Source: a virus. Taken from it: a DNA stretch of 24,782 nt. Position 1 is the first letter of the stretch. Every line of letters begins with the position of its first letter. A program made the translations under genes and the position numbers. The stretch is from positions 1 through 24,782 of the IMG/VR virus record IMGVR_UViG_3300017963_002326; one strand, given 5' to 3'. This document shows, in pieces, positions 14,150-22,970 of this stretch. A model generated the notes under the pieces. It did no database searches. It was not told where the DNA came from and was given only the letters and a program-made list of their open reading frames with translations.

Positions 14150-17100
14150 AGCCCAAGCGCCCCCGCGTTGATCTGCTTGACGTGGATGGATGAGAACACG
14201 GACGAAGCCGTGCCAGAAGCGTTCTCGGTGCCGATCTCGGTCGAGAATTTGACCCCGGGCCCGGTACGCCCGGATCCCAGAATGCGGATCGCGTCGCTGA
14301 CGCAGACCGCCCGCTTAGTCGTGACCTGCATGTTCTCTTGCACGTACTCGTCCCCGATGAGATCGCTACCCGTCTTGTCATCCCAACGAGCCCGCACGAA
14401 CACGTCGTAACTCCCGTTGCTGCACTTGACCGTCATGCACCACGTCACTTGCCAGGCTTGATCGCTCGGAATCAGCGGTGAGTTGAATTCGATCACGTCA
14501 TCGAAGGCAGCCGGCGCAACCGTCGTCGAGTCAACCTGACTCGCGTTGCGCGCCGAGAATTCCCAACCACCGGGCGGATCCCAGCGCCCGTTAGAGCCCT
14601 CGATCGTCAACTCCAACAGGCCCGCCGGTGAATAGCCGTCTCCGACGATGTTGACCCGTGCGCGGCTTGGCTTCAACGCAGAATCAATGACGGCTGCGGC
14701 TGCGTCGCCAGGGAACGTCGCGCCCTTGCCGTAGTGCCCGACGCACTCGTCATAGAGCGGCGACGGCTGCCCCGCAATGTATACGCGCGTTCCGCTGGGC
14801 ACGTACCCGCCGCTATTGGCGACGATGACCTGCCAGCCGGAATCATTCGACCACTGGATGAGATCGCCGATCGCGACCGTCGCGCTCCCCGAGTAGGCGG
14901 GTGTCCCCGCCGACTCCGCACGCACCGTCATCCCCGTATAGTGGTCGTTCACGCCCATCAGGTCGAGCTGCGCGACGGTCCGCCCGCCCATGTACCAAGC
15001 CGACAGGCAATCGTCCTGTAGCTCGATCGTGGGCCCGTGATGGCTGTGTGCGTCGGGGTCGACCTCCAGCCCGCTACCGCCCTCGACGATCGTGACATCG
15101 TCTGCAAGGCTGCCCGGGTCGACCTCCAACGTGCCGCCATTGTCCACAATGGTCGTACCGTCGATCGACGGGATGATCTGCGAGCTGCCATCAAACGTCA
15201 TCCCGCTGCCTAGCTTGACCTGGAGCCAGTACGGGCCAGACATACCCAAGCCCTGCCCGAGTACCCCGTCGCTGATGCCAGCGGGAAGCCAAGCCTTTGC
15301 AGCTCCGATCTCGACGTAGCCAAACAGAGTGAGCGCGCCTAGCTCTCCTCCTGAGCAGTGATACAGCCAACCCTTGCTTGGTGCGATGAATGCCGGCGTC
15401 AAGCTCGTGCCGCCCCATTCCGCCACCTTGACGCTCTGCCCTGTCGCCGGGGCGTACAACGTGTCGCCGATGTCCGTCGACGCGACCAGCATCCGCACAC
15501 CCGCTGCGGGATACCCGCCGACGTTGTCTCGAATCTTGACCCACTTGTCTTCGTCGGCCTTGTACTGCGCGGCATCGCCGATCGCGAGCGTGTCGGAACC
15601 GGCCTTGCTCGGCGTCCCGTTGCTGGTCGCGATGACGGTGATCCCCCAATCCGACACGCTCAGGCTCAAAGCGTCGATCTCGCCGATCGAACGGTTGCCG
15701 ACGTAGCGCGGGCTGATAACGGTGTCGACGCCCGCCACACGTGTCCCGGCTGCGGTAGTCGCCTGGAGCGATTGACCATCGCGCTTGAGCCGCACCGAAG
15801 CGCCCTGTACTTCGAGCCCGACCTCTGCGACGACCTCTAGCTGTCCGGTGTCATCGTTGCGCGCCAGCCCGGGGCCTGCGTCGTAGTACGTGAGGTTGTG
15901 CGGATCCCAATAGCCATCAGGCACCGCTCCGATGAGCTGATGCTCGCGTCCGACGTAGAACGCAGCCGCGTTCGTGACGACAGCTCGGGCGCCCTTGCTC
16001 GGCGTCACGAGTGTCGGCGTCAAACTGCCTCCCGGGAAGACCGCGATCTTGCCGTTGTCCGTGTCATCGGTAAGCGGTGCGAAAAGCGTCTGATACGCGC
16101 CCGCCACACACAGCCGCGCGCCCACCGGAGGCGTCCCGCCGCTGTTCGCGACCACAACCCGCCAACCCGGCGCCAACGCCGCAGCGCCTCGCCATTCGAC
16201 GATGTCGCCGATCGCGACTGGCGGCCCGCCGCCCGCTGGTGTCCCGGCCGAGCCCGCAACCGCCGTTGTGCCCCAGCGCTTCGACAGCGCGTCCAGCTCG
16301 GCGACCGTGCGCGTGCCTCGGTAATCGACGCCGTCGACGGCGAACGGGAGCAACGCCACCGGGTCTACTCCCGACGCCGGATCGTGACTGCTGCCGTGTG
16401 GGTCGAGTAGGTCGACCGTCGCACCATCGAACAGCGTCCCCGTGAAGGTTCCCCAGGTTGACAGGTCGCACTTGAAGCTGCCCGCCGGACCGTACCAGTC
16501 ACCCCCCACGCGGCAATCGTTCAAGTAGCCGTTGCTGGCTTCTGACACGATGACATCGCCAGCAAACGAGCAATGAAACTGATCCCCCAGGATCTTCTTC
16601 ACTCGCACGCTACCCGAGTAGTCCGTCTCGCGCCCCTTCAAGATCACACCCGTTGTCGGGGCGTACACAACCCCCGCGACGTCGCAATCTCGGAAGTTGA
16701 TCCGAGCCTCTGCGGTCATTCCCGACCCGTCAAAGGCGTACGTAGCGCCGATCCCGACCAGCGCCCCAACCTCCAGTGAGAAGGTCTGCGGCTCGCCGGC
16801 CCCAACATCTGACACCGTGACGCCGCCCGAGATGACCCAAGCGCCTGATCGAGCAGCAAGGAAATTGAGCGCCGGGTCGATTCCAGCGATCGCCACAGCC
16901 GGATCCGTGACCCGAGACACGTTGCGCGGGCTCGTCGGAATGATGCCCACAAACGTGTAGACCTCGGCGATCATGTTCCAGACCCCGCCGTCTACCGGGA
17001 TCGTGATGTCTTCATCGAAAACGCGCCCGCCGATGACCTTGACCGTGCGCTGAGCTGCGTTCGTGCCGATGCCGGGGATCGCTGCGATGTCGTCAACCGC

Positions 17101-17379
17101 GTCTTGAATCGACGCGAACGGGCGCGCCTCTGTGCCATCTGGATCGGGGTCCGTGTTGGTGCCGTCCACGTAGCGCGTGAATTGCTCTAGCAACGCCTCG
17201 GGCCAGGCTTCTACGTCGGTACGCTGCCACGTCGTACCGCCGTCAAGGTTGCTCCATTCCGCCGAGCCGTCGACCATGCGCGCCGTCGACGCCCGCGGCG
17301 CCGCCTCGACCCCGCTCGGGTCAGAGTCGACGACCAGATCCCACGTATCGCCCGATGATTTGCGGCTCAGGACTGCCAT
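14146..17379 (-). CDS. Tail fibre / tail spike-like protein with three repeated modules
   Basis: 1077 residues. Residues ~69-350 look like a parallel beta-helix entry: TRYVDGTNTDPDPDGTEARPF, then ASIQDAVDDIA, a motif typical of pectate-lyase-like phage spikes, followed by short beta-rich turns. A ~120-residue module then occurs three times at about 353-473, 559-677 and 796-916. Shared pieces are Y(R/V/M)G.R(T/S)(V/I).(E/Q)(L/I)D, GTP, (V/L)AIGD, W.V, (V/A)(G/A).R and, in the first two, LTPT/LTPA...PSKG. The C-terminal ~150 residues are different. An AGGGGG Shine-Dalgarno overlaps the preceding stop. Family role: receptor recognition or surface polysaccharide binding or cleavage. No catalytic residues could be assigned, so spike enzyme activity is unproven. 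Confidence 0.75.
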   Translation of the reverse strand: MAVLSRKSSGDTWDLVVDSDPSGVEAAPRASTARMVDGSAEWSNLDGGTTWQRTDVEAWPEALLEQFTRYVDGTNTDPDPDGTEARPFASIQDAVDDIAAIPGIGTNAAQRTVKVIGGRVFDEDITIPVDGGVWNMIAEVYTFVGIIPTSPRNVSRVTDPAVAIAGIDPALNFLAARSGAWVISGGVTVSDVGAGEPQTFSLEVGALVGIGATYAFDGSGMTAEARINFRDCDVAGVVYAPTTGVILKGRETDYSGSVRVKKILGDQFHCSFAGDVIVSEASNGYLNDCRVGGDWYGPAGSFKCDLSTWGTFTGTLFDGATVDLLDPHGSSHDPASGVDPVALLPFAVDGVDYRGTRTVAELDALSKRWGTTAVAGSAGTPAGGGPPVAIGDIVEWRGAAALAPGWRVVVANSGGTPPVGARLCVAGAYQTLFAPLTDDTDNGKIAVFPGGSLTPTLVTPSKGARAVVTNAAAFYVGREHQLIGAVPDGYWDPHNLTYYDAGPGLARNDDTGQLEVVAEVGLEVQGASVRLKRDGQSLQATTAAGTRVAGVDTVISPRYVGNRSIGEIDALSLSVSDWGITVIATSNGTPSKAGSDTLAIGDAAQYKADEDKWVKIRDNVGGYPAAGVRMLVASTDIGDTLYAPATGQSVKVAEWGGTSLTPAFIAPSKGWLYHCSGGELGALTLFGYVEIGAAKAWLPAGISDGVLGQGLGMSGPYWLQVKLGSGMTFDGSSQIIPSIDGTTIVDNGGTLEVDPGSLADDVTIVEGGSGLEVDPDAHSHHGPTIELQDDCLSAWYMGGRTVAQLDLMGVNDHYTGMTVRAESAGTPAYSGSATVAIGDLIQWSNDSGWQVIVANSGGYVPSGTRVYIAGQPSPLYDECVGHYGKGATFPGDAAAAVIDSALKPSRARVNIVGDGYSPAGLLELTIEGSNGRWDPPGGWEFSARNASQVDSTTVAPAAFDDVIEFNSPLIPSDQAWQVTWCMTVKCSNGSYDVFVRARWDDKTGSDLIGDEYVQENMQVTTKRAVCVSDAIRILGSGRTGPGVKFSTEIGTENASGTASSVFSSIHVKQINAGALGL

Positions 17380-17390
17380 CGCCGATCCCC

Positions 17391-17891
17391 CTAGTTGTGC
17401 TTGATCAGGCGGTACGCGACCCGCCAGTCAATCGTGAGCCCGGCCTTGCCGTCGACACGCAGCGACACGTTCGCATCGCTCCCGGTGACGTAGATGGTCG
17501 CGGTCGTGTCCGTGTCGCCGCCGTCTACGTCGACGTCATCGTTAGGGCTCCCGCTCGTGTGCGTCGCGTTGCCGCCCCCGGTCCGGTACACGTTCGCGGT
17601 GCGCTTGTACGTGACCCCAAAGCCCGCCCCGTCGCTTCCGGTGAAGACCGCCTCGACCGTGTACGCGGCGCCGTCGTCGAGCGCGATCGTTGCCAGGTCT
17701 GCGACCGCGTCGCCGACCGTCTGCCCGGTCGCTTCGAGCCACACCCCGCCACCGGGCACGTACCCGTCGATCGTGTCGCTGACACGTCGCAGTGTCTCGC
17801 CGTCCACGATGGTCGAGAACGTGAGCCGGTCGCCGCCTTCGATGGCGATTTGATTCGCCTCGATCGGCGGGTAGTATTCGATGCTGGGCAT
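17391..17891 (-). CDS. Hypothetical beta-rich structural protein, 166 residues
   Basis: The ATG at 17891 is preceded by AGGAG with a 6-base spacer, a strong start. The protein is rich in Thr, Gly, Val and Asp, with no long helices, as expected for a virion or tail protein. GGGNATHTSGSPNDDVDVDGG is a polar, Asp-rich loop near residue 106-126. I do not recognise the family. It sits upstream of the fibre by 11 bases and downstream of another unknown structural-type gene, so a tail or baseplate role is likely but only by context. Confidence 0.6.
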   Translation of the reverse strand: MPSIEYYPPIEANQIAIEGGDRLTFSTIVDGETLRRVSDTIDGYVPGGGVWLEATGQTVGDAVADLATIALDDGAAYTVEAVFTGSDGAGFGVTYKRTANVYRTGGGNATHTSGSPNDDVDVDGGDTDTTATIYVTGSDANVSLRVDGKAGLTIDWRVAYRLIKHN

Positions 17892-17900
17892 GAGCTACTC

Positions 17901-18497
17901 CTACGGCGGAAGGGCCGGAAGATGGCTGTAGAGCATGAAGAACGAGATCCGGCCGCGGATCAGGTTCGTGAGGTTCGTCGGCGACACCGTGAGCGTTGCC
18001 GTCATCCGCTGATTGAGCGGCAGCCGGACCGTCGTGCCGTCTTTGAGCTGCGTCGCCTTCGTCACCGCGTCAAGAATCCACGTGTTCGAAGGCGTGCCCA
18101 GGACATCGAACGAAGTACGATAGGCGTCCACGTCCGGCGTGTCGTCTTCGCCGATCTGCATGTCCGCGTTGGCAATCGGGCTACCCGAGAATTGCTCGTG
18201 CAGATACGCGAAGACATCGTGCACGATGACATCGCCCTCAATGCCGTCTTGCGCAATGGGCGCGAACAAGTTGGCTGTGTATGACGCGACCGCCCCGCCG
18301 GCCTGCCAGGCTGTGTAGTCCAGCGTCCCGACATAGAGTCTCTGCGCCCCTGGAATCCGATGCTCTAGCGCCTTGAGATAGACCTGATTCAGCTTGGTGA
18401 CAGACCCGAGCGTGAGCTGTCCAGGTTCAAGCAAGGTCACCGCCGAGCCTTGCTTCGGCAGCCTGATAATGTCGACGAGTAGACTACCGCGCGCCAC
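17901..18497 (-). CDS. Hypothetical structural-type protein, 198 residues
   Basis: I place the start at the GTG at 18497, two bases after the preceding TAG stop (MARGSLLVDIIRLPKQG). The open frame extends further upstream to 18569, but that part overlaps the previous gene and reads as a basic, non-phage-like shadow. The protein is beta-rich with a central acidic loop (IGEDDTPDVDAY) and ends YSHLPALPP. Family not recognised. Likely a head-tail connection or tail component from its place in the run of small genes between large terminase and fibre. Confidence 0.6.
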   Translation of the reverse strand: MARGSLLVDIIRLPKQGSAVTLLEPGQLTLGSVTKLNQVYLKALEHRIPGAQRLYVGTLDYTAWQAGGAVASYTANLFAPIAQDGIEGDVIVHDVFAYLHEQFSGSPIANADMQIGEDDTPDVDAYRTSFDVLGTPSNTWILDAVTKATQLKDGTTVRLPLNQRMTATLTVSPTNLTNLIRGRISFFMLYSHLPALPP

Positions 18498-18499
18498 GG

Positions 18500-18823
18500 C
18501 TAGAACCCGCTCGTCTGGTACGACTGCACCGTGACCTTGCCCGCGCCGCCGGTGCCTACGAACGTGCACCGCAGCTCAGGGAACGGCGTCGAGACGACCA
18601 GAATGTCATCCTCGACCTTGCCGCTCGTCACAGGCGCGTACGTGCCCGCCGGCCCGAGTAGCTCGACCGTGACCGAGCCGCCTCCGAGGTTCGTGAATTG
18701 GAGCACGTGTTGCCTGTACGAGCCTTCGGGGTCGACCCCCAGCTCTTGAGCGCGCAGATAGACTAGGTTCGCCCCGTTCTCGGTGAAAACCCGAGGCTCC
18801 GGGTGGAGTGCGTTGCCGGCCAT
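18500..18823 (-). CDS. Hypothetical beta-rich small protein, 107 residues
   Basis: The ATG at 18823 has an AGAGGTG Shine-Dalgarno just upstream. Residues 50-107 are dominated by Gly, Thr and Val with short beta strands (GGGSVTVELLGPAGTYAPV, GAGKVTVQSYQTSGF), as in small virion decoration or tail proteins. Not recognised. It is the first gene after the large terminase, after a 63-base gap, and is closely followed by the next gene (2-base gap). Confidence 0.6.
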   Translation of the reverse strand: MAGNALHPEPRVFTENGANLVYLRAQELGVDPEGSYRQHVLQFTNLGGGSVTVELLGPAGTYAPVTSGKVEDDILVVSTPFPELRCTFVGTGGAGKVTVQSYQTSGF

Positions 18824-18886
18824 GTAGCACCTCTATGTCGGTCGTCGCGTCGACGCCCGAAGCCTACCCGGCTTGAAACCCCCTGG

Positions 18887-20644
18887 TCAATCAAGAGCAT
18901 AGAGCCCGTCGGGATCCGCGTCGAGATCGTCATCGCCGCCGATGCCCAGCACCTCTAGCTCTCCCCAGAATTGTCGAGCCTGAGCTGCGCGTCGCTGCGC
19001 CATGTCGACCTTCGGCTTGTTGATACCCGCGTTCAGGTCTTCATCCTCGGGCCGGCTTTGAACCCCGACCGCGACCTCTTCGTCATCCGTCATCGCCGAG
19101 CCGACCTCGTGCTCGAAGACGGCGCGCGCTTCCTCGCGAGCGAGCCAAGCTGCCATCAGCCGGTCGCCTGTATGCGCCGCGGGGTCATAGCTCAGCATCT
19201 CGCCGATCCAAGCCTCGACCTCGGGCTCGCATCGGAGCAAGCCCTGTGAGTCTTCCTCACACGGGATGAGCCACAACCCGAGCGACAGCTCGACCGCGAC
19301 GCCCTCGACCCCGTGCTCGGCGTGGTGCTTGTTGCGCCCCGTCGTCGCACCCCGCACCCGCATCCCGGGCATGTCGATTGCGAGATCCTGCACCACGTAC
19401 ACTTGCGCTGCGTTGTCCTCTACCCGGAAGCGGACCCCCGGGAAGCGCTCGTGAACCGACGCCAGCCGCGCCTTGATTTCCGGGCTCGTCCAGCGCCCGA
19501 CCTCGATCCAAAGCGGGCGCACCAAGGGCTTGCGAACCGCCAGCTCGCTCGGGTCAATCCCGAACGCGACCGCTGGCCCGACCATGGCGACGAAGATGCA
19601 CGTGAGATCATGCTGCGTCCCTTTGCGCGTTGCCAGGTCGACACCAGCGACGAGTGTGCAGCCCTCGGGCACCCGGTCGACAGCGTGCACGAGCGTGAGC
19701 CCTTGGCCCAGCCGCTTGCACTTGTTGATCCAAGCGCTCTGAAAGCGCCGCTGCGCGTCGCTGCGCGCTTTGCACCAGATGACCCGTGGAGCGACCGCCG
19801 GCGGGTACTGGTCGACCCGCTTCTGAGGCCAGACCTCGGGCCAGCGCGTCTTACCCCACGGGTGCGCCGAAGAGCGCGTCGCAGGGAGCGCGATTGGTGT
19901 CTCGACCAGATGCCAGCCATGGTCGCGCGCGAGCTTGTGCCCCGCGTCGTACTCTTCCCAGGCATTCATTAGCAGCGCGATCTTGCCGTCGACACCGTGC
20001 CCGGATGCGCGCTGATGGCTCATGCGCGACTCGACCTGTAGCAGAATCCACATCAGCACAAGGTCGCTGCGGTACTCAGTGCGCGTGTTTTCGATATCCA
20101 TGATGTCATCGAAACACGCCCACGTGCACCGCGAGCCGAGCACCGCCGCATCGGGCCCGGCTGGCTGGACGCTGGGATCCTTGACCGGATCCCAATCGCC
20201 GCCGCGCTTGACGGTGAAGCCTTCCCGCGCCGACCACGGGCGACCACGGGCCAGGTCTGGGAACACCTCGCGCACCCGCGGGTTGCCCTCGATATGGCGC
20301 ATGATGGTCGCGAGAAACTTCTGGCTCGCGATCTTCTGCGTCTTGCTCCCGAGGATGATTCGCGCGGTGTCGGGATCCTGCCCGAGCGTGAAGATGCTAC
20401 GCCCGATGGTGATCTGCTGCGTCTTGCCTGTCTCCGGGCTCGTGAGGATGACGACGCGATCATGCTGCTCGATCGCCGTGTGCCAGTCGATCTGAAAGCT
20501 CTGCTGCTTGATCGGCTTGTTCGTCTGCTCGTCGACGAGCGCGTACTCGCAGAACGCGATCGGGTCTTCCCGGGCGAGCACCCGCAAGGGCGACTGAGCG
20601 ACGTGTGCCCCCTGCCGGATGCGGCGCATCAGGTCGCCACGCAT
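18887..20644 (-). CDS. Phage terminase large subunit
   Basis: 585 residues from the ATG at 20644, which overlaps the previous stop by one base (TGATG) and has AAGG 7 bases upstream. Frames opening further upstream (to 21031) read into other genes. Walker A-like TSPETGKT lies at 68-75, and Walker B with catalytic acid at 176-181 (ACFDDI, Asp179-Asp180). The C-terminal RNase H-like nuclease shows AGVDLATRKGTQHD (Asp336, Asp346), VEDNA (Glu409-Asp410) and TGDRLMA (Asp494). Role: ATP-driven DNA packaging motor that cuts concatemers at the portal. The C-terminal ~70 residues are acidic and disordered-looking (DDDLDADPDG). It is separated from the portal by about 9.5 kb of fibre and lysis genes. 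Confidence 0.9.
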   Translation of the reverse strand: MRGDLMRRIRQGAHVAQSPLRVLAREDPIAFCEYALVDEQTNKPIKQQSFQIDWHTAIEQHDRVVILTSPETGKTQQITIGRSIFTLGQDPDTARIILGSKTQKIASQKFLATIMRHIEGNPRVREVFPDLARGRPWSAREGFTVKRGGDWDPVKDPSVQPAGPDAAVLGSRCTWACFDDIMDIENTRTEYRSDLVLMWILLQVESRMSHQRASGHGVDGKIALLMNAWEEYDAGHKLARDHGWHLVETPIALPATRSSAHPWGKTRWPEVWPQKRVDQYPPAVAPRVIWCKARSDAQRRFQSAWINKCKRLGQGLTLVHAVDRVPEGCTLVAGVDLATRKGTQHDLTCIFVAMVGPAVAFGIDPSELAVRKPLVRPLWIEVGRWTSPEIKARLASVHERFPGVRFRVEDNAAQVYVVQDLAIDMPGMRVRGATTGRNKHHAEHGVEGVAVELSLGLWLIPCEEDSQGLLRCEPEVEAWIGEMLSYDPAAHTGDRLMAAWLAREEARAVFEHEVGSAMTDDEEVAVGVQSRPEDEDLNAGINKPKVDMAQRRAAQARQFWGELEVLGIGGDDDLDADPDGLYALD

Positions 20645-20889
20645 CACTCGACCTTGGCCGGCGGCTTGGGTTGGATTTCCCGCATCGGGTCGCCTTCTAT
20701 GAACACGCGCCGATGCTCGGCCGGCTGCGCCCGCAGGAAGGGCCCTGCGAGCACTTCGGCAGCTTCGAGCAGCTCGACCACACGCCCCCTCGGGATCATG
20801 CGACCCGCGTACGCTTCGAGCAGCTCTCTCGTGCGCCGTACAACCTGCAACGCCTCGATCGTGGTCGTCTTCGTGGTCGGTTTCGTCAT
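20644..20889 (-). CDS. Hypothetical 81-residue helical protein between GroES-like gene and large terminase
   Basis: The ATG at 20889 gives an ATGA overlap with the GroES-like stop; the upstream in-frame start at 20925 would run inside that gene. The N-terminus is Thr/Lys-rich (MTKPTTKTTT), followed by two probable helices (IEALQVVRRTRELLEAYAG and GRVVELLEAAEVLAGPFL), and it ends PKPPAKVE. I do not recognise it. It may be a small DNA-packaging accessory because both neighbours in the operon are terminase-related; this is inference. Confidence 0.65.
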   Translation of the reverse strand: MTKPTTKTTTIEALQVVRRTRELLEAYAGRMIPRGRVVELLEAAEVLAGPFLRAQPAEHRRVFIEGDPMREIQPKPPAKVE

Positions 20890-21320
20890 CGGACGAGCCC
20901 CGGGCGCAAGACCCACCCGATGCACTCCGAGCCGTGCGTCGCCCTGGTCTTGCCGAAGACCTCGCCGGTGCCCTCGAAGCCCTCACACGTCCCGAACGGC
21001 TCGCCAGCTCGCCAGCCGCGACAGGTCGCACAGCATCGCTCGACGACTAGCGCGACCCCGGGCTCGCGAATGAGCTGTGTCGCGTAATCGCCGTCGACAG
21101 CCTCACCGAGCCGCCATTTCGTCACGACCACGTCGCCGACCTTGACGCTCATCGGGGCCCGCTCCGCCGACCCCGGAAGGAATCGCCCCGGGCCCACTGC
21201 GAGCACCTTGCCGACCTGCCAGGGCCCGCAGTCGGCTCGCGGATGCACGAGCCCGCCGGGCAGCTCTTCGGCCGGCGGGATGACCGCCACTAGCAACCTG
21301 TCATTGATTGGGTTCAGCAT
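20886..21320 (-). CDS. GroES-like co-chaperonin with C-terminal cysteine-rich extension
   Basis: 144 residues from the ATG at 21320, with GGGAG 7 bases upstream; it overlaps the preceding gene by 20 bases. Residues 1-94 follow the GroES/Cpn10 pattern: NPINDRLLVAVIPP, a mobile-loop-like EELPGGLVHP (19-27), GKVLAVGPGR (37-46), and VKVGDVVVTKW (59-69). Residues 95-144 are not part of GroES: CCATC (96-100), Cys112 and Cys133 may bind a metal. Family role: caps GroEL during folding; phage T4 gp31 replaces GroES for the capsid protein. Here it may fold the phage capsid or terminase. No phage GroEL is in the window, so it would need the host's. Its place beside the terminase genes is unusual. Confidence 0.75.
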   Translation of the reverse strand: MLNPINDRLLVAVIPPAEELPGGLVHPRADCGPWQVGKVLAVGPGRFLPGSAERAPMSVKVGDVVVTKWRLGEAVDGDYATQLIREPGVALVVERCCATCRGWRAGEPFGTCEGFEGTGEVFGKTRATHGSECIGWVLRPGLVR

Positions 21321-22068
21321 GTTTCGACTCCCGTTGTAGCTGAGCATAGGCACGCTCGGCGGCTGCCGATGCCGTGCGGGTGATATGGATCGCTTCCTCG
21401 ACCGTCAGCTCGGGCACCTTGTCGCCCGCGCTGTCCCCTTCGCCAAGGCAAAGCTGCGACAGCTCGTGCGCTCGCTCGTACCCGTTGACCGCCCGTTCTT
21501 GCAGGCTCACGAGCCGTTCAAGTAGTCCGACAATCGTGTCGGGCTTCGTGTCGGGGTCCGCCGCGAGTGCCTCGATACGGACGGCTAGCGCCTCGCTGAG
21601 CTGCGCCGCCGCTTTGGTGGCTTCGCCGATCTTCTCAAGCAGCATCGCGCCAGACCGCGTCGCGTGCCTCGCCGCAATGGCGTCGAGCACCCGCACCGTC
21701 GCCACGTCGCGCCGGATCGCTTCGATGTCTACCGAGCCCGTCGAATGCGCCTTCAAGACCTGCGACAGCGTCTCTGCGTCGTGCGACTGCTGCAACACAG
21801 TCTGCCGGCCTTGGGCACCGTCAATGACCTCGACCGCGGTGCGCACCTCGGGATCGAGCGTCTCCCGCTCGGGCACCGCCACGATGAAGGTCTTGATCGG
21901 CGGCGCCCAATCGAAGCGACCCCAGCCTTCATCCCACGCCTTCCGCACGAACCCGCGCGAGACGCCGAGAGCCTGCGACGCAGCTCGGAAGTTGCCGGGC
22001 TTCTGCCGGAAGACCTTGACCAGCTCCGCATACGTCTCGCGCGTCTGCCTCGCCCTACCGCCCGCCAT
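21301..22068 (-). CDS. Helix-turn-helix protein, probable terminase small subunit
   Basis: 255 residues from the ATG at 22068, which shares a base with the preceding TGA stop (TGATG) and has AGGGG 8 bases upstream; an upstream in-frame start (22122) would run inside the previous gene. Residues ~13-46 read YAELVKVFRQKPGNFRAASQ followed by ALGVSRGFVRKAWDEG, a helix-turn-helix of the type in small terminase subunits. The rest is a long Ala/Glu-rich helical region. Family role: recognises the packaging site on phage DNA and recruits the large subunit. Support: helix-turn-helix, oligomerising helices, and large terminase two genes downstream. A transcription regulator is the main alternative. Confidence 0.6.
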   Translation of the reverse strand: MAGGRARQTRETYAELVKVFRQKPGNFRAASQALGVSRGFVRKAWDEGWGRFDWAPPIKTFIVAVPERETLDPEVRTAVEVIDGAQGRQTVLQQSHDAETLSQVLKAHSTGSVDIEAIRRDVATVRVLDAIAARHATRSGAMLLEKIGEATKAAAQLSEALAVRIEALAADPDTKPDTIVGLLERLVSLQERAVNGYERAHELSQLCLGEGDSAGDKVPELTVEEAIHITRTASAAAERAYAQLQRESKHAEPNQ

Positions 22069-22820
22069 CAGAGCGACCCCTGGCAGGTCGCCAGCCGCAC
22101 CCGGCGCGCTTCGCTGATCCAACCCGGCCCCGCCTGCATGTCCAGCGCCTTGTCATCCTGGTCGCGCGTGGTCGCCGCGAAATCGACGACTAGCAGCTTC
22201 CCACCACCGACCGCGGCTGCATACGTCCACCGGGCTGGCGTCGGGAGCGTGATGCGCCCGAGGTGCTGCGGGCTCGGGATTGCGTCGAGCAAGATGCTGT
22301 AGAAGCGCGTCGCAGGCTTCGGTAGGAACGAGACGTGAAACACGACAGTCGGCGCTTCATCGCCAGGGCAGAGCACGAGAGCCCAGCCCGCGCCCCACGC
22401 CCGGATCTGCGTCCCGATGGGCGGCTTCTGTCCGCCGAAGACATGCGGCAGCACCTCGAAAACATCAGCAAGCCACCGCGGGTTCGCGTCCCGGTCGTCA
22501 AACGCTTCGAGAAGCTGATCAGCGTCTCGCGAGCCCAGAAACGAGCGCAGCGCGATCCGTGACACCGTGAGCCACGCGGGCGGAGCATCCGACAGCTCGA
22601 TCGCCCGCCGCCCCTTGTCCGTGAGCACCGCAAGCAGGCTCGAAGGGCGCCCCGGTGCTTCGATGCGCACGAGCCCGCCCCGCTCTAGCGCCTTGAGAGC
22701 GCTAGGCGGCGCCTCGGGCTGTGGCAATCGCGAGCCCTCAAGACTCGCCCCGTCGAGGTAGCGGAGCACCGCCAGCCTCGCCTTCGTGATCCTGACTCCG
22801 CCGATCTTCAACTCCGACAT
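22068..22820 (-). CDS. Putative winged-helix DNA-binding protein, 250 residues
   Basis: I choose the ATG at 22820 (MSELKIGGVRITKARLAVL) because GGAGG lies 9 bases upstream at 22830-22834. The frame also opens at 22865, but that would translate the repeat array. Residues ~9-78 read as a compact helical domain with a wing-like turn (ITKARLAVLRYLDG, SALKALERGGLVRI, LLAVLTDKGRRAIEL), similar to MarR/PadR-type winged helices. The rest (~80-250) is not recognised; it has several Trp and Gly/Val-rich strands. It sits directly downstream of the TGTCATAA array, whose last copy is within 30 bases of its start codon. A regulator or origin-binding protein that uses those sites is the obvious hypothesis, but it is unproven. 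Confidence 0.5.
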   Translation of the reverse strand: MSELKIGGVRITKARLAVLRYLDGASLEGSRLPQPEAPPSALKALERGGLVRIEAPGRPSSLLAVLTDKGRRAIELSDAPPAWLTVSRIALRSFLGSRDADQLLEAFDDRDANPRWLADVFEVLPHVFGGQKPPIGTQIRAWGAGWALVLCPGDEAPTVVFHVSFLPKPATRFYSILLDAIPSPQHLGRITLPTPARWTYAAAVGGGKLLVVDFAATTRDQDDKALDMQAGPGWISEARRVRLATCQGSL

Positions 22821-22856
22821 GGCCCGCAACCTCCGAGGGGTGTCATAACTCCGCCG

Positions 22857-22877
22857 TTGTGACACCCCCTGTCATAA
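22857..22877. repeat. Dyad 1: TTGTGACA-N5-TGTCATAA
   Basis: Two opposed half-sites separated by CCCCC (22865-22869). The left half has G instead of A at its third base, the right half is perfect. Total 21 bases, a size suited to a dimeric DNA-binding protein. Confidence 0.75.
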
Positions 22878-22929
22878 CTCACGGAAGCCCCCGAATCAAC
22901 GTCGGAATCGGCCCGGTCAGACGGGCGAG

Positions 22930-22951
22930 TTATGACAGGGGGGTGTCATAA
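22930..22951. repeat. Dyad 2: perfect TTATGACA-N6-TGTCATAA
   Basis: Two perfect 8-base inverted arms around GGGGGG (22938-22943). This is the best-formed dyad in the array. Confidence 0.85.
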
Positions 22952-22970
22952 AACGGGCTCTCAGGCGCCG

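Noticed and set aside
18824-18886. Terminator or small gene after the large terminase
   Set aside because: There is an AAGCC/GGCTT stem (18860-18874) and a GCGTCGACGC palindrome (18847-18856), but no T tract and only a short stem, so I do not call a terminator.
22821-22865. Upstream extension of the winged-helix gene to GTG at 22865
   Set aside because: It would translate the repeat array, and the ATG at 22820 has a good GGAGG at the right distance.
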